Assembly: GCA_904063045.1 (NCBI GenBank)
Contig: CAJFCJ010000005.1
Location: forward strand, 1,333,167 to 1,397,166
Direction: 5' to 3'
DNA from: Dimorphilus gyrociliatus
Lineage: Eukaryota > Annelida > Polychaeta > Dinophilidae
Length of the DNA: 64,000 nt
Made by a program: the position numbers and the translations under genes
Shown here: piece by piece, positions 1 through 13,066 of the stretch
How positions within the stretch are numbered: position 1 is the stretch's first letter
Layout of the letters: the number at the start of each line of letters is the position of its first letter
Notes under the pieces: model-generated
Databases searched by the model: none
What the model was told of the DNA's origin: nothing
What the model saw: the letters and a program-made list of their open reading frames with translations, nothing else

Positions 1-1297
<1,297 letters not shown>

Positions 1298-2128
1298 TTC
1301 AAAAAAAAATTTTAAATTGTTCTTCTTTTTGTCTTATAAAGCCTGCGATATCCTTGGACCTTGCGATAACCTTCTTTTTAACAATAAAATAACTGTTGTC
1401 GACAGTGTCTGCAACAAAAGGGACGGTTTTGTATTACACATTCAATATGGTCGAAAGTTCGCCTAAATAATTTTTATAGAATATCCATGTTTGACCTAAA
1501 GAAAAGTATACCTTTGTTCTATTAAGGGAAAACGAATTTTTTCAGTACTCTTTTAAGCATTGAAGCTATTATAATAACTAAGCTTTAAAAAATCGAATGT
1601 TACTATCAAATATCAGATCTCAGACAATGTCCAAAGTTGGTTTATACAAGAGATGGCATCATTTTCCTTCTGAAATATAGTGCTGCTATCTGGTTTTTAT
1701 GAATATATCAGGTAACTTTTTTAATACTTTTCACTGTTCAGATGAAAGAAAAAATTGTCTAACATTTGTTTTCGGCCTTATAATTTGTTATAATTGTTAT
1801 AATATATTAATTTTTACTATTATATATGACGATATGAAACAATATAAATTTATAATATACCTGCATATGTATATTTACAAATATATATTAGTATATGTTA
1901 ATGTGTAGATTTATGTCTTTACAGATCTTTTTATACTTATATCGACATATTATGAGATTTTACCTACCTCTCAGTAATATATATAAATGTCCTCAGTTAT
2001 TGTTTAAACGTCTTAAGAAGTTTGTTACAATTTAATATGTTGTTTTAACTTAAAGGACATTTATACTAGTAGTTTTTCGTGAGTTGTTGTTGAAATAGAC
2101 AAAAAGTTATGTCGTGGACAAATCGTGT

Positions 2129-2191
2129 ATTACGTAATGGGGTTGCGACCCAAGTCACGTGACTGTCCGCCAAGGCGGTCGGGTCATGACC
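2129..2191. promoter_or_regulatory. Four clustered palindromes incl. E-box CACGTG
   Basis: Within 63 bp: ATTACGTAAT (2129-2138), AGTCACGTGACT (2153-2164, CACGTG E-box core), CCGCC-AA-GGCGG (2167-2178, inverted repeat with 2-bp spacer) and GGTCATGACC (2182-2191). The first, second and fourth are perfect palindromes. Two more CACGTG sites lie at 3200-3205 and 3232-3237, and a CCAAT at about 3173. Known: CACGTG is bound by bHLH-zip dimers such as USF/MITF/TFE. Inferred: an enhancer or promoter; which gene it serves is unclear (PRMT starts 0.8 kb away in the opposite direction). Confidence 0.4.
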
Positions 2192-4486
2192 GGATTTTGA
2201 AGGAGCTAGTTCGAAGTTGAACGTCCCAGCTACTTCAAAGATTGTTAATTTTACTTATCAACAGAAAGAGGAATCTGTGTTGCTAGTTTTTTCTTTAAGA
2301 AATGGTATAAAAATATGCATTCGATGCTACTATCTTTTAATGTTATGTGAAATTAGATTAGACAGTATTTTTGTTAACATTAAAAATTACAACATTTCTT
2401 TTATCCATATTACTGTTCAAAAAATAATGTGTAAAATGCAATCATGATTTTCTTTTTTTTATTTTTTTATAAAAATTTTATTTTGTAAACAGTAATTTGT
2501 TACATTTTTCAGATTCAGTTTTTATTGAGTTTGGAGATAAGGGCTTTAACAAAATGAACCAACCATAAAGGCTTGTTCATAATTTTGTATTTAAAAAATA
2601 TGTAACTATAGAAAAGAATGAGAATCTGCTACTTGCAATCAAATACACACTCGACCGGTCGTTAGCTAGAATACAAATAAATCGTCTAGGCCAACGTCAA
2701 GGTAGTTGTCCGGTAATGATTTCGTATATTTTCTTTGCATAAAAATAGTGAAAAGTCATTATTATTTTTGATGTCATTTTATGATTGACGTAAAGATGTT
2801 AATTTTGATCTTTTTTTGAATTACTAAATGTCAACATTTCCGTGGCTGGTAGAGGGCGTCAGAGTTAGAGGACAAGGAGAGTTCACGAGTAGTTCAACTT
2901 CCTCGATGTAATTTTTTCTTGGCATTGCCATTTTCTGTCCTAAAACTCATAGATAGGATAGAAAATGTTCACAAGAGAAATTTTACCTTAAAAAACGGAG
3001 ATTCATATGTGAACAAGAAAACTAGTGAAACGAGGTGCATTATGGGACTGCCGTCAGGGTCAGTCAGCGGTGAACGTTCTCTTCACTGATAAAAACCGAA
3101 AAATAACAACATTCGGCAGCAACTCTGGGGCAAGGAGGACCTTTAATTTTATCATCTCTCAGCAATGGTTGGTCCAATGAAGAACATCCGGGTATGAGTC
3201 ACGTGTTTCGGTCATCCAGTGCTATTTTGATCACGTGGATTTGTAAATCGCTCAAAATAATGTAAACACTCTTCTATGCTCCCTTTAAACGGCTGATAGC
3301 TGTCCAGTTCAGCAAAGTGTAAGGATGGAGAACGGATTAATTCTTTTTAACCTGGTTTTGATGGATTAGGCAAATCCTCTTCTTTGGGTAGGTCATTTTC
3401 CTCTTAAAATTTAAAAAGTATCAATCATCGATACAAAATTGTCTGCTTATATAGTTTGTTTTGAATGTCATGTTATAATTATTCGTTAGCGTGTTGTGTG
3501 TTGAAGAGTGCTAAAACAATCACACGAAGTATGACATTGGTAGTATATATTAAGAACTCTGTGGAATAATAGTTTTACAATTATCTAAATCAGAAAGTGA
3601 ACCCTGTGCTTTGTAACGTATCTCGAAATTACACGAACTATATGTACTAATCCCCTACCCAATTTGAGTTTCAAATATATAGTTTACAAACTATTATTCC
3701 TTTATGATTTCATAAATTCATTTTATTTTATGAGACAAAACATGGTAAGCAGATTGTCGTCACGCCCAAACCTGTGTACTTTTCTATTTTATACGCCCTA
3801 GTTTTCAAATGATACCAACACATTTTTGGTGATCTTATTGTTAAGAAATAACAAATACTTAAAAATACAAATGTATTAACTTCCTAATTTTAAAGCTTGT
3901 ACTGTACATATAATATAGTATTCCACTAACAAAAGCAGCCCAAAATACAATTTCAATTTTATGCATTGCAAATATAAATAAATCTATAGTAATTAATACG
4001 AGCAGAAATTTTTCCATGTTTGATATTTCTATTCATATAATAAACGTAAACTGACCGACTCCTTTTTTCAAATGAAATGCTTATATTTTTTAATACTAAA
4101 AGACTAAATACAAATTTTAGCAACATTTCATTTTTGGAGTAAACAACTTACGTTTGAATATTTTTTACAATCTAATATCAATTGATCGTTGATTATGCAT
4201 GAAAGTTCCAGAGGAAGAAAGTCGATATTTAAACAGTTGCTTGGTAATTTAAACGTCTATTGATTTATATGTGGAGTATAAATCAACTAATTCAGCGTCC
4301 ATTTTGGTTCGACAAACCGATATTTGCAAAGATTTGTATTTGCACTGGCATATCAACATTTAAATTACCAAAATCACATGGAAAAATTACCATGAACCTT
4401 CTAATACGTCAATTATTTCAGAAATCGCCTCAATAGTGGACATGATAAGTCAGCCAAAATTATGCAATAGTAATTTAATATTTTGC

Positions 4487-4532
4487 ATATATATATATAT
4501 GGATGATTGTATCAAAGAATATATATATATAT
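4487..4532. repeat. AT dinucleotide microsatellite tracts
   Basis: Two runs of alternating A/T (about 4487-4500 and 4519-4532) separated by roughly 18 bp of mixed sequence. Confidence 0.7.
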
Positions 4533-4784
4533 ACTAAATGTTTGAGTAATTTTGATCGGAGCTGTTATTTATTACCTGATGACCCATTTATCGGATGTGT
4601 TTTTCCCAGCAATTAGTTTAAACATATTGCTCCATCTGGTGGTTCATATCTGAAATATATGTTGGCCTTTTCTAACAGGTTGAATTTTAACTAAAACCTG
4701 ATATTATAGTTATAACAGTTTCTAATAGTACTGCATTTTCATATATATGTCAGAGAAAGGCATTCGAGGGTCTTTTCAAATTCC

Positions 4785-4887
4785 TGCGCATGCGTCTTGG
4801 AGATTTCAATACCAATCTTTATAAAAAAAGTGTGGCAAGTTCAACGCGGCGCCTGCGCACTAAAGTAGAAAACTAAAGCGCATGCGC
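4785..4887. promoter_or_regulatory. NRF1-like site cluster (putative promoter)
   Basis: Three NRF1-type GC-rich sites in about 100 bp of otherwise AT-rich DNA: TGCGCATGCGT (4785-4795), CCTGCGCAC (4852-4860) and the palindrome GCGCATGCGC (4878-4887). CpG-rich sequence continues to about 4950. A short ATG segment ending in a GTAAAA donor follows at 4972-5016. Looks like a promoter for a transcript I cannot otherwise identify. Confidence 0.4.
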
Positions 4888-5636
4888 GATAACTCTTAGC
4901 GGCGCAGTTTACGTTCTGGCTAAGCGGAGAGTGGGTTGTCGGCCTGGTCGTGAAGAAAATTCATTGTACACATGACTAGACCTACACTCATTCCTCGTTT
5001 TTGCTCTTGTCGTCTTGTAAAAAACCTAAAATCTATGGAAAAATTTCTGCTAAAGTTAAAAGTTCTTATATAAAGTTGCTTTAAACTTTTTCATTCTGAA
5101 GAAAAAAACCAAATATAGCAAGATATAAAGACTTGATGTGTGTCTATAAAAAGTTTCTTAAAATATTAAATCTACAAAAAAAACGCTCTTACCTGATCAA
5201 AAATCTCGTTTGCATTTGAATAGAATTGTTTAAGACGTTCACCAGGTGTCTTTGAATGAACAAGCAGTATTGTACCTTTACAATATATCAGCCTACTTCA
5301 TAATACAAATTCCCTTCTACAAAATAAATCGATTTATTTAAAACTAGGTAGAGGCACTGCACAATATGATCACACTGTCCCATTTTTAAGCAACAATTTT
5401 CTTCAAATTTATTGTACTCTGAGCTTCACACTAATGTTTTCTTACTGTAATTTTTCTCGAAATGTTTCTGTATGTTTAATATATTTGATTACTGTCTTAA
5501 AATAGCCAAACAGTTAGAGATACATAAGCGATATTTACTCTTTGTTTTTGGGTAGATATTTAATGGGTACTTCTTAAGATAAGGTTAGATAGAAAAAAAT
5601 TGATTTATTCAGATGTGAAAATATTAATATCATATA

Positions 5637-5650
5637 CCGCTAGGTGGCAG
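5637..5650 (+). promoter_or_regulatory. CTCF-consensus-like site
   Basis: CCGCTAGGTGGCAG matches the long CTCF consensus CCASYAGRKGGCRS at all but one position and contains the full AGRKGGCRS core (5642-5650). One of eight such cores noticed in the window. Confidence 0.35.
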
Positions 5651-7092
5651 GAGGGTGTATGTTCGGTGACGGAAGTATTTGAACGCTTCACCGGGTGTAC
5701 ATTCATCCTGTCACCTGTGGAGCCATCTACGAGACTAAGAGGCATTCTTTTGTTGATAGCTTATGAGGAAAATTAGTATTGCAAAATATCAACAAACCAC
5801 CACAAATATATGTTTTACTTCAATACTTTTAATATAACGCATAATGTTATACATTTTTTCAGATGGATGAATAAAAGCCGGTATAATCTCACCTTGTAAA
5901 AAGTTAACAACTTATTTCAAAGTCGGTGCTGCTTAATTGGGTTTAGTTGCCATGTTATAATGAAATTGGTAGAAGATATGCACTCTTCTATCTCGAATTC
6001 GGTCTGCCATAGATTGTACAGTTGCATCATTTTATTTAGATATCATCTCCGTATTTTCAACAAAATAAACTCCGAATTATATTTTATAAAGTGATTATTG
6101 TAATGTAAATGGTTCTGTAAATTTTGGACTATTTCTTACTGCGTCTGTTTGAATTGCTACAATATATGTTAATGATTTTTCTGAACTAAGATATGTATTA
6201 CAAGTGCAGTTTATTTTATTAGATACCTAAGTTTCTACAACGGCCGATAAAACTTTTTCGTTATTTCATTATATTTTCTACATGTTTCCATACTATTTAT
6301 CGTGCAGCTCCTATGTGAAGAAATGACAATTTAGAATGAATTTTTCCGCTAATTGAAGATTTATTATGTGCTTTTACAAGAAAAATTGTAGAAATGTAAC
6401 TTTTTCGAATATACAGTACAAATTTAATACATGGAATTTGCTCACTGGGTAACACCTGCTTATCGATCCGCCATTGTATAAGCCTAAATCTTTTATCTAG
6501 GGGCTTATACAGTGTTTATAAAACCAGAAGACTAAAATTCTGCTAACTTTAGTATACAGTATAACAAATATTTAAATAGTTGTAATTAGAATCTAAATAA
6601 GGTCAATTTAATACTTCATGGACCTTTGTCAATAATGTACAAGAACGTTATGATAATCAGAAAAACAGCTAGGATACAAGTTCTCAAATTACGTTGTTAT
6701 TTATTCATAAATTTGCGATAAAACATTGATAGAATCGATGTATGACTTAATTAACAAGGGTTAATGCTTAATATATTCAACATATATTAATATGATGGAT
6801 TCTATCCAGTAAGCTGTAGCGTATGTTGTTTACATAAATATTGACACATGTCAAGTTTTACCACGAAGCTGAAGTTATTATCATCGTTTAAAGAAATAAA
6901 GCATTCAATCATTAAACGGATAGCCTAATTTAATTGATAATATATTGAAGATATAAAATATGAACGTGAAAAGAATTAACCTTATAAAAAATCGAGAATG
7001 CGCTTTGTCTCATGGTTTTTTTGCTTCAGTTTCTGTCGTGGCAGTATTAAAATTTGATACTAAACTCGGAGAAAACAGTTATTTCTGAAAAT

Positions 7093-7721
7093 ATGAAACA
7101 ATATTTCAGTATTTTTGTCACAATAGCATCGATATTATTTCTTATTAGCGGTTCAGAAACATCTTTGCATAGCTTACGATATTTAACAATCATTGTAAGT
7201 ATTTTTTCTTGTATTATTGTATTGAATAAAGATGGATGTTTAAGTTTAAAATATTTTTTTTAGTATATTGTATTCTTATTTGAAATGCTTTTGCTGGAAT
7301 ATGAAAGCTGTTCAAAAGAAGATATGGGATTATTTACAGTTATCATATTACTTATTGTACAATTAGTAGAATTGATAGTTAAAATATATATTGGATATTG
7401 TATGATGCTTCAATTCATCTTAAGACAGCAACATCTAGTTCTTAGAGATATGGTAATTTTTTACTCTGCATCTATATTCTAAAAATATTGTTTTATAGCC
7501 TGAACAAGTTTTTCAGGCTTTAATAAATAATGTTTCTTTTTTCCATAGTAAGCTTGTGTTTAACTTTAATTTCTCTCACATTATAGATATCTCAGTATAT
7601 TATTCCTGGATTTGTTTGGATAATAATGATGAAAATTAAAATTTCATTCCTCATTCATTTTGTGATGTCAAGGTTGCCTCTGAACTCAAAAGCTCTTGAA
7701 ATAAACGAAATCTCAACGTAA
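7093..7721 (+). CDS. Small multi-pass membrane protein, unknown family
   Basis: Three exons with in-phase junctions: 7093-7194, 7264-7452 and 7587-7721 (TAA), giving 141 aa. Donors GTAAGT and GTAATT and acceptors with long pyrimidine tracts (TTTTTTTTAG) look good, and every junction is phase 0. The protein opens with a hydrophobic helix or signal anchor (MKQYFSIFVTIASILFLISG), followed by further hydrophobic stretches (about residues 35-43, 55-73 and 100-118), so 3-4 membrane spans are likely. A cytosolic-looking C-terminal tail follows. I do not recognise the family. Upstream exons cannot be excluded because an AG acceptor also lies just after the ATG. Existence moderately supported by splice-phase consistency only. 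Confidence 0.45.
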
Positions 7722-8703
7722 AAGAGTACAAGAATATTTGAAAAAATATTTATATAGACGAATGGCTAATTATAGAGACTAATGTAATTTTTGTACAAAC
7801 AAGAAAAATATTTTTCATGAAGAAAGTTTATATTTCTATCATCACAAAAACTGTTTAGGACTGAGCTTTGAAATATTCAATTTAGGATATATTTAATACA
7901 GCAGGTATACATACCTAGTGTATGAATAAATTTTTCCTTCTGGAACTTATTTTTTTTGCTTCCTTTATAAAAACGACCAACAAATTTTAATAGTTATGCT
8001 CCATATTACATTCTGTATTCTCTTACTCTGTTTAATATGGATTAACACAACAGATGGCGCTATAATAACTAATTTGTAAAAAACTACTGAAAAATAAGTC
8101 TATAAAAGCTTATTATCTCGCAATAATTAACGGATTATTATTATTATTATTTAAAGCTCAAAAAAATACACACAGAGTATAGTATCTAATGGATTTGTAA
8201 AACTAATCAAAATATATTATTTTTTATGCGAAATAAACAACTATTAGTGTTGCCAATCCCTTGACGCTATTGCATAAACACTCAATAAAACAATAGCAAA
8301 TAAAGAGGATAGTCTATTCTTTCTAAAGTTTGCAAGAACAGATCATGCTACACCTACGTATACTACAATTTTTCAACGCAATAGTACTGCCGGAAGCTAG
8401 ATATTGAACTGCCCTCCATCGATTACGTTGTCAAATAGCAACTATATTTTCAAAACGGCTAAACTGGAGGTAAATCGAGTTTTTTTTAACAAATAAAACG
8501 TATTCATAAATATTCATTTCAGCTGTACAACTTGTGACCCTAAGATATATTCCCTACGGTCACTGCCGATTCGTCTAAGTTAGCCTATCAGGATAACTAT
8601 TGGACTAAAGCCTATTGCCGATTTCTGTTTAAACTAAACTCCTATAAAGGATAAGTGAAAGGTGTTTCTAGATAAGAAAACTTCCCACTAATAAACAGAA
8701 CCA
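7722..8703. other. Intergenic / possible 5' UTR of the 8.7 kb gene
   Basis: No coding signal. AGATGGCGC (8052-8060) is a CTCF-core-like motif. An ETS-like CCGGAAG lies at about 8392. A possible non-coding exon ends in a GTAAATCG donor near 8470, and a TTTCAG acceptor near 8520 would lead into the exon holding the ATG at 8704. Confidence 0.3.
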
Positions 8704-11358
8704 ATGAAGGTGTCTGAAGAAGGTGAAGAGGACATAAAACAACCAAATACATGCAGTTATATATTTAAAGAATCAGGTTGGTTGAATTTTCTATTTTTTA
8801 TATATTGTCTATGGTAGATACAAATTTTGAGACAAAACTTTAGCTGATTTACCATTTGTAGCAAACAGGCCTAAAACAGCGTCGTAAAAATTATACTTTA
8901 TTATAAAATTTATGGCCAATTGATTTTCGATAGAGCATAGGCTTATAAAATTCAATTAAAAATCGGTGCTTGAGATTCGTTGAGGTCTCCATTTAGACAC
9001 TTGAGAATAAGACACTGGCCATCATAGCTGAATCTAAAAAAATCAATTTCATAAACACCGTCAAATTTTATGTGGATACTATTAATAATACTATTCAAAT
9101 AATCCTTTTTTTTTATCTCAGTGAAGGGAATAGAAAACAAAGATTTTATCTAACACAGATTAGTAATCAAATTGGTATTGATTGTTGTCTCAAAACTGAT
9201 AATTATCATGATATTCTTTTCGCTTCCTATCAACTGACACTGACGACATAAACAAAATTATATAACTTTAATGGTAAATTTTGATGGGGGCTACCGGTTA
9301 ATTTGTGCGATTCAAATTCACATATTGCATTTTCACTCTACGTTATTCATAAAAAATAATTTTGTATCATATTTATAAAACTCCAAGGTTGACTTTGTCG
9401 ATTGTAAATACCTATAGACAGTACATATGAAAAAAAATGAATTCATCTTATCCTAATAATTCATGATGAACAGATTTTCTAAAACAGACTTAAGCACTAA
9501 ACTCAAGAGACTCATAAGGTATCTATATTTGGTCTCAAATAATAGCTTTTGCTAATAGTAATAAGCGAGTGTAACGTAATTTTTACTTTGATCGAATATT
9601 AATTTTTAGTTATAAAACAAGTTTTTTGTTCACGTTCGTAAGATAAGAAAACGTAAGCTCTTAATTCACTTCTATATGACTCATTTACCATTTGTTTAAG
9701 TAACCGTGAGGGTATAAATATTTTTTAAGTCGTTATCAGAGCTAGTTGTCGTTTTTTTTTTAAATTTAGAATATGTTATAGTATTTACTGGTAAATTTTA
9801 GAATTTCAATGTGTCAACGTTCATGATAGAGGAACGTCGATGACAAGTTCCCACGCAATTTTTGGCCTCTTCATTTTCCCACGTTAAATGTAAAATTTTA
9901 AGGGAGGAGATTGCAAAAGCCTAACGTTTGATGGCTTTTGCAAGACTAAAAATTAAACCATTTACTTTATGATGTTCAATCAAAATTGAGCATTCTAAAA
10001 AATTAAGCATTTATTGTTTGATACCAACCTACTAATTACTCACTAAGTAATAGCCCAATTAGCGACACTACCAAACTCCCAATATACCCCGCGAGTTTTC
10101 TTATCTTTAAAAGTCTGCCCACTTACGTTACAAGATATCACAACTCAATTGGGTCTCAGTGATTTAACCTCAGTATAATGAAAGTCGAATTGTTCTCTGA
10201 AGAAGAGTTATCGAATGGCCCTCCTATTGAAATATTTGAAAATGAGCGTAATAAGAAGGCAGCCTCACCGAATTCTCAAATAAATTTTACAAACATATTA
10301 AGAAGTGAAAGAAGGAATCCAAGACGATTTGAATATCGAAAGGAAAATAAGGAAAGATCTCAAAATGTTTATGGAAAGAAGGATAAAAATTCTCGGAAAA
10401 AAAGAAGACTACCTCCATATAAAGAAGTTATCAGTTCAATATTACGGGATTATGGTACTATGCATCTCAAAGGGGTTGTCTCTATATTTCTTGAAAGGCA
10501 ACCAGGTTTTAAAGAAAATTTAACTGAAGATTCGATATCTAGAAACATACGACGCTACTTATGTGCATGTCATGAATTTAAAAAATGCGGTTTTGCAAAT
10601 GGAAAGAAAAATATGACTTTATGGGGATTAAATATCTGAAATGTAAAAAGCTATTAAATTAGATTGACTTCTTTAGCAATGATAGTTAGCTCTAGATTCA
10701 TGTTAAGTTTGTTTCTTTGGATTTATTTAAATTTTTACAAATATACGGTTTAGATAGCTACATTTTAAAGAGTATTTAGGAATTCCGGAAGCTAGAAGCT
10801 AGTCGATTAAAACATTGATTCTGTTTCATCTCACATTAAGGACTTAATTAGTAGCAGCTGTTTGGGTTTTGAAAGTCTTCTATTTAAAATTTAATTTATT
10901 ATATTTTAATTAATCATTGATTGCTATATCCATCAATTAAAAAGGAAATCGATAGTAGTATAAAAGACAAGTCGATCAGAATGAAACTATTCATTTTCGT
11001 ATCTTTTTTGGTTAAAAGCCATGACAACAATGATGAAACTCGAGCTATTAGATATTCTAGGCCAAAGAGATATTGCATTTATAATGATTTATTTTACACG
11101 TAGAGAAAGTACATTTAATATAGCAAATCAAATTTTAATCTTTCTTGTTTAATAACAGTTTTCCGGAAATCGTTTGAAGCACCTCAAGGAAATGAACTTA
11201 GATCTAAATTTCGCATTACAAGGGGGAAATATACGATAGATGAACAACACAAACAGAAAGAATCATCTTGCCAACCAACTAGCGAACTTACTAAGGTGAA
11301 AAAAAGTAACATGCAGAGAGCAAAAACGGCACAAGCAAGAATGCAAAGGCCATCTCAG
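8704..11358 (+). CDS. 5' exons of a basic, disordered protein (partial model)
   Basis: Exon A 8704-8776 starts at ATG (in-frame TAA at 8692 supports this start), encodes MKVSEEGEEDIKQPNTCSYI and then FKES, and ends phase 1 before GTTGG. Exon B 11159-11358 has a good pyrimidine-rich acceptor (TTTCTTGTTTAATAACAG). In the required phase it reads V-FRKSFEAPQGNELRSKF... and ends ...MQRPSQ before GTGGGA, phase 0. It is 66 codons long with no stop, Lys/Arg/Gln/Ser-rich. Not recognised. Exon B ends in the phase needed by exons at about 12953 and 16279, so this may be the N-terminal part of the gene ending at 17775. The 2.4-kb intron holds the forkhead-like ORF on the same strand. Confidence 0.4.
10178..10639 (+). 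CDS. Divergent forkhead/winged-helix-like protein, single exon
   Basis: One uninterrupted 153-aa ORF with an ATG start. Residues 1-75 are charged and basic (KKDKNSRKKRR). Residues about 79-153 read PPYKEVISSIL...GVVSIFLERQPGFKEN...SRNIRRYL...FKKCGF...WGLN, which follows the order of a forkhead domain: PPYSYI, FPYYREN, NSIRHNLS, CFVKV, W-L. In place of the recognition helix NSIRHNLS it has RNIRRYLC, so the DNA-contacting Asn and His are changed. Seen: the pattern; known: forkhead layout; inferred: a fast-evolving Fox-like DNA-binding protein. It sits inside a predicted intron of a same-strand gene and has no intron, unlike nearly all neighbours, so a retrogene origin is possible. Confidence 0.5.
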   Translation: MKVELFSEEELSNGPPIEIFENERNKKAASPNSQINFTNILRSERRNPRRFEYRKENKERSQNVYGKKDKNSRKKRRLPPYKEVISSILRDYGTMHLKGVVSIFLERQPGFKENLTEDSISRNIRRYLCACHEFKKCGFANGKKNMTLWGLNI

Positions 11359-12045
11359 GTGGGAATTTCTTAAACAGCGCCATCTATTATATTTAGCCGG
11401 TTACCTGTTTGCACTGAAGGCAGCCTTTAAAATAAAGTGTATTATATATAAGCTCTAAATTTTGCTGTATAGACGCAAGGATACAACTGTATGGAATACT
11501 GTTTTGAAAGTTTCATAGATATACCATGATTTACTTTCCCACTTATGTCCAAAATAAACGTTTCACCGCGGTACTTACTATTCAAATTTATTGTTCTAGC
11601 TTCCATACAACAGCGAAAGTTTGAATTTTGTATCCCTTTTAAATAGTTTTTTTTTGTGTTTTGCGATTGGAAAAATATTCTGTTGTAAGTTAGGCAGAAA
11701 TTTTTTGAACTTATAATAGTAGAAATATATTATAACCTGAACTTTAATTTTTATCAATTTATTCTGCATCTAGTTAGCTGTTAAGTTTATATATGAAAGC
11801 CACAAAAGAGAAAAGACTCTTGTTTTAATTGTGACAAGACAAATGATATGGGCCTATTGTTAAATAAACTCTGATCTTTAGACTAATATCTCTTTTATAA
11901 TTGTGTACTCAAGCTAGCTTTAGTTTTAAATTATTTTGTATTGACTTATGAAATTTTTAAAAAATTCTTTTAGTTAATCAAAAATTTTCTTAATACTCTA
12001 TTCTGAGTAAATAGGAAAGAAAGCAACAACTGCAACCAATGAAAT

Positions 12046-12081
12046 TATATACAGTATATATATATATATATACTGTATATA
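12046..12081. repeat. 36-bp perfect palindrome with AT core
   Basis: TATATACAGTATATA... mirrored by ...TATATACTGTATATA: the two arms are exact reverse complements around a (TA)n centre. It could extrude as a cruciform. Probably a microsatellite that expanded symmetrically inside ACAGTA/TACTGT flanks. Confidence 0.7.
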
Positions 12082-12952
12082 TTTAATATGTATTCATTTA
12101 CTTGGTGCATCTAAATTATTAATTCATTTTTATTTAGTTAGGGGAAAAGTTGTTCAATTTTTATTGAATTCAATTATAAAATTCAAATAGAGCCTATAGA
12201 GTGAACTATATTATTATTGAGTTGCTAGTTCTAATTACTTAACAAGATATTTTATGGTTTCAGTAAAATTTTAAGCAAATTATATTCTTTTAGACACTTT
12301 AAAATTCAAATATTTCTGAAAATCACAAGAATTTAAATAAGGATTTACAAAAAGTATCATTCCTTAAACAATTTTTGGAATTTCATGAATTTAAAACCGT
12401 ATCAAATTATCTAATCTATTGGGCCTGTCTAGCTGTCCAATATCACCAACCATCGAGATTGCAAAATAACGGAGAAAGAATGTTAAGAAATCGCAAGTCG
12501 GAATGAGGCATTCCTTCCTAATGCTATTCAAGCCAATGAATTATTCTGAATAATAAATATTTAAATGCAAATCTAAATAGTACTTTTATCAGTAATGTAT
12601 TAACATAAAAATTACAAAAATTTCTTATTCTAATCGGTAATTTAACATTGAAAATATATAACTGTGGAAAAGAGTATAAATGCTATCCCTATTATTATTA
12701 TAATAATACTCGGACTGAAAAATCTATCTGAAAAAAATAATTGGTAAAGCAGAGTGTGAAAAAATAGAACTTCGATTTTTTTAATACAAAGTTAAATACA
12801 AATCCGTTCGTTTGTAAGTGGGAGAGACATGCTTAAAGCATGAAAAAAATTGGCCTGGACAGCATTTAAAAATTCTTTTAGATAGTGGTGACTTGAATGA
12901 GAGTTTTCAACTGTCATTCTTATATCGTGAAGCTCAATAAAAGAATGATAAG

Positions 12953-13066
12953 TCAATGAATGAGATGGCTAAATTGGAACGTTTAGTAATGGAAGAAAAT
13001 AAATTTTACTTGCCTTCCCTTCCGGAGGGACGATCAGTTTTGATAGAAATTCGTACACACTCTGAG
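12953..13066 (+). CDS. Candidate coding exon (MNEMAKLERLVMEENKFYLP...)
   Basis: A frame open from 12941 to a GTTTGATA donor at 13067 encodes (S)MNEMAKLERLVMEENKFYL and then PSLPEGRSVLIEIRTHSE. Composition is plainly protein-like (amphipathic helix, then PSLPEGRS), unlike surrounding DNA. The exon ends phase 0. It may start at ATG 12956, or follow an AG at 12951-12952, though the pyrimidine tract there is poor. Phase is compatible with exon B (11159-11358) upstream and 16279-16368 downstream. Not recognised. Confidence 0.3.

Larger units (their letters stand above)
1298..7092. other. Gene-poor 5.8 kb with promoter-like motif clusters
   Basis: I find no convincing multi-exon gene here; open frames are short and many begin with TTG. 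It contains several CpG-bearing motif clusters (2129-2191, 3200-3237, 4785-4887, 5637-5650). Two ATG-plus-donor segments could be short first coding exons: 3165-3191 (ATG then donor GTATGAG, MVGPMKNIR) and 4972-5016 (ATG then donor GTAAAA, MTRPTLIPRFCSCRL). No partner exons could be assigned to either. Confidence 0.4.

Noticed and set aside
8952-9140. Minus-strand 62-aa frame
   Set aside because: No partner exons or clear start; an internal TTTTTTAG could be an acceptor but nothing upstream joins in phase.
10305-10523. 72-aa frame overlapping the forkhead-like ORF
   Set aside because: Alternative-frame shadow with no independent start context.
12421-12500. Short exon-like segment reading VQYHQPSRLQNNGER
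   Set aside because: Needs a weak GTTAAG donor and gives only 16 codons; no confident neighbours.
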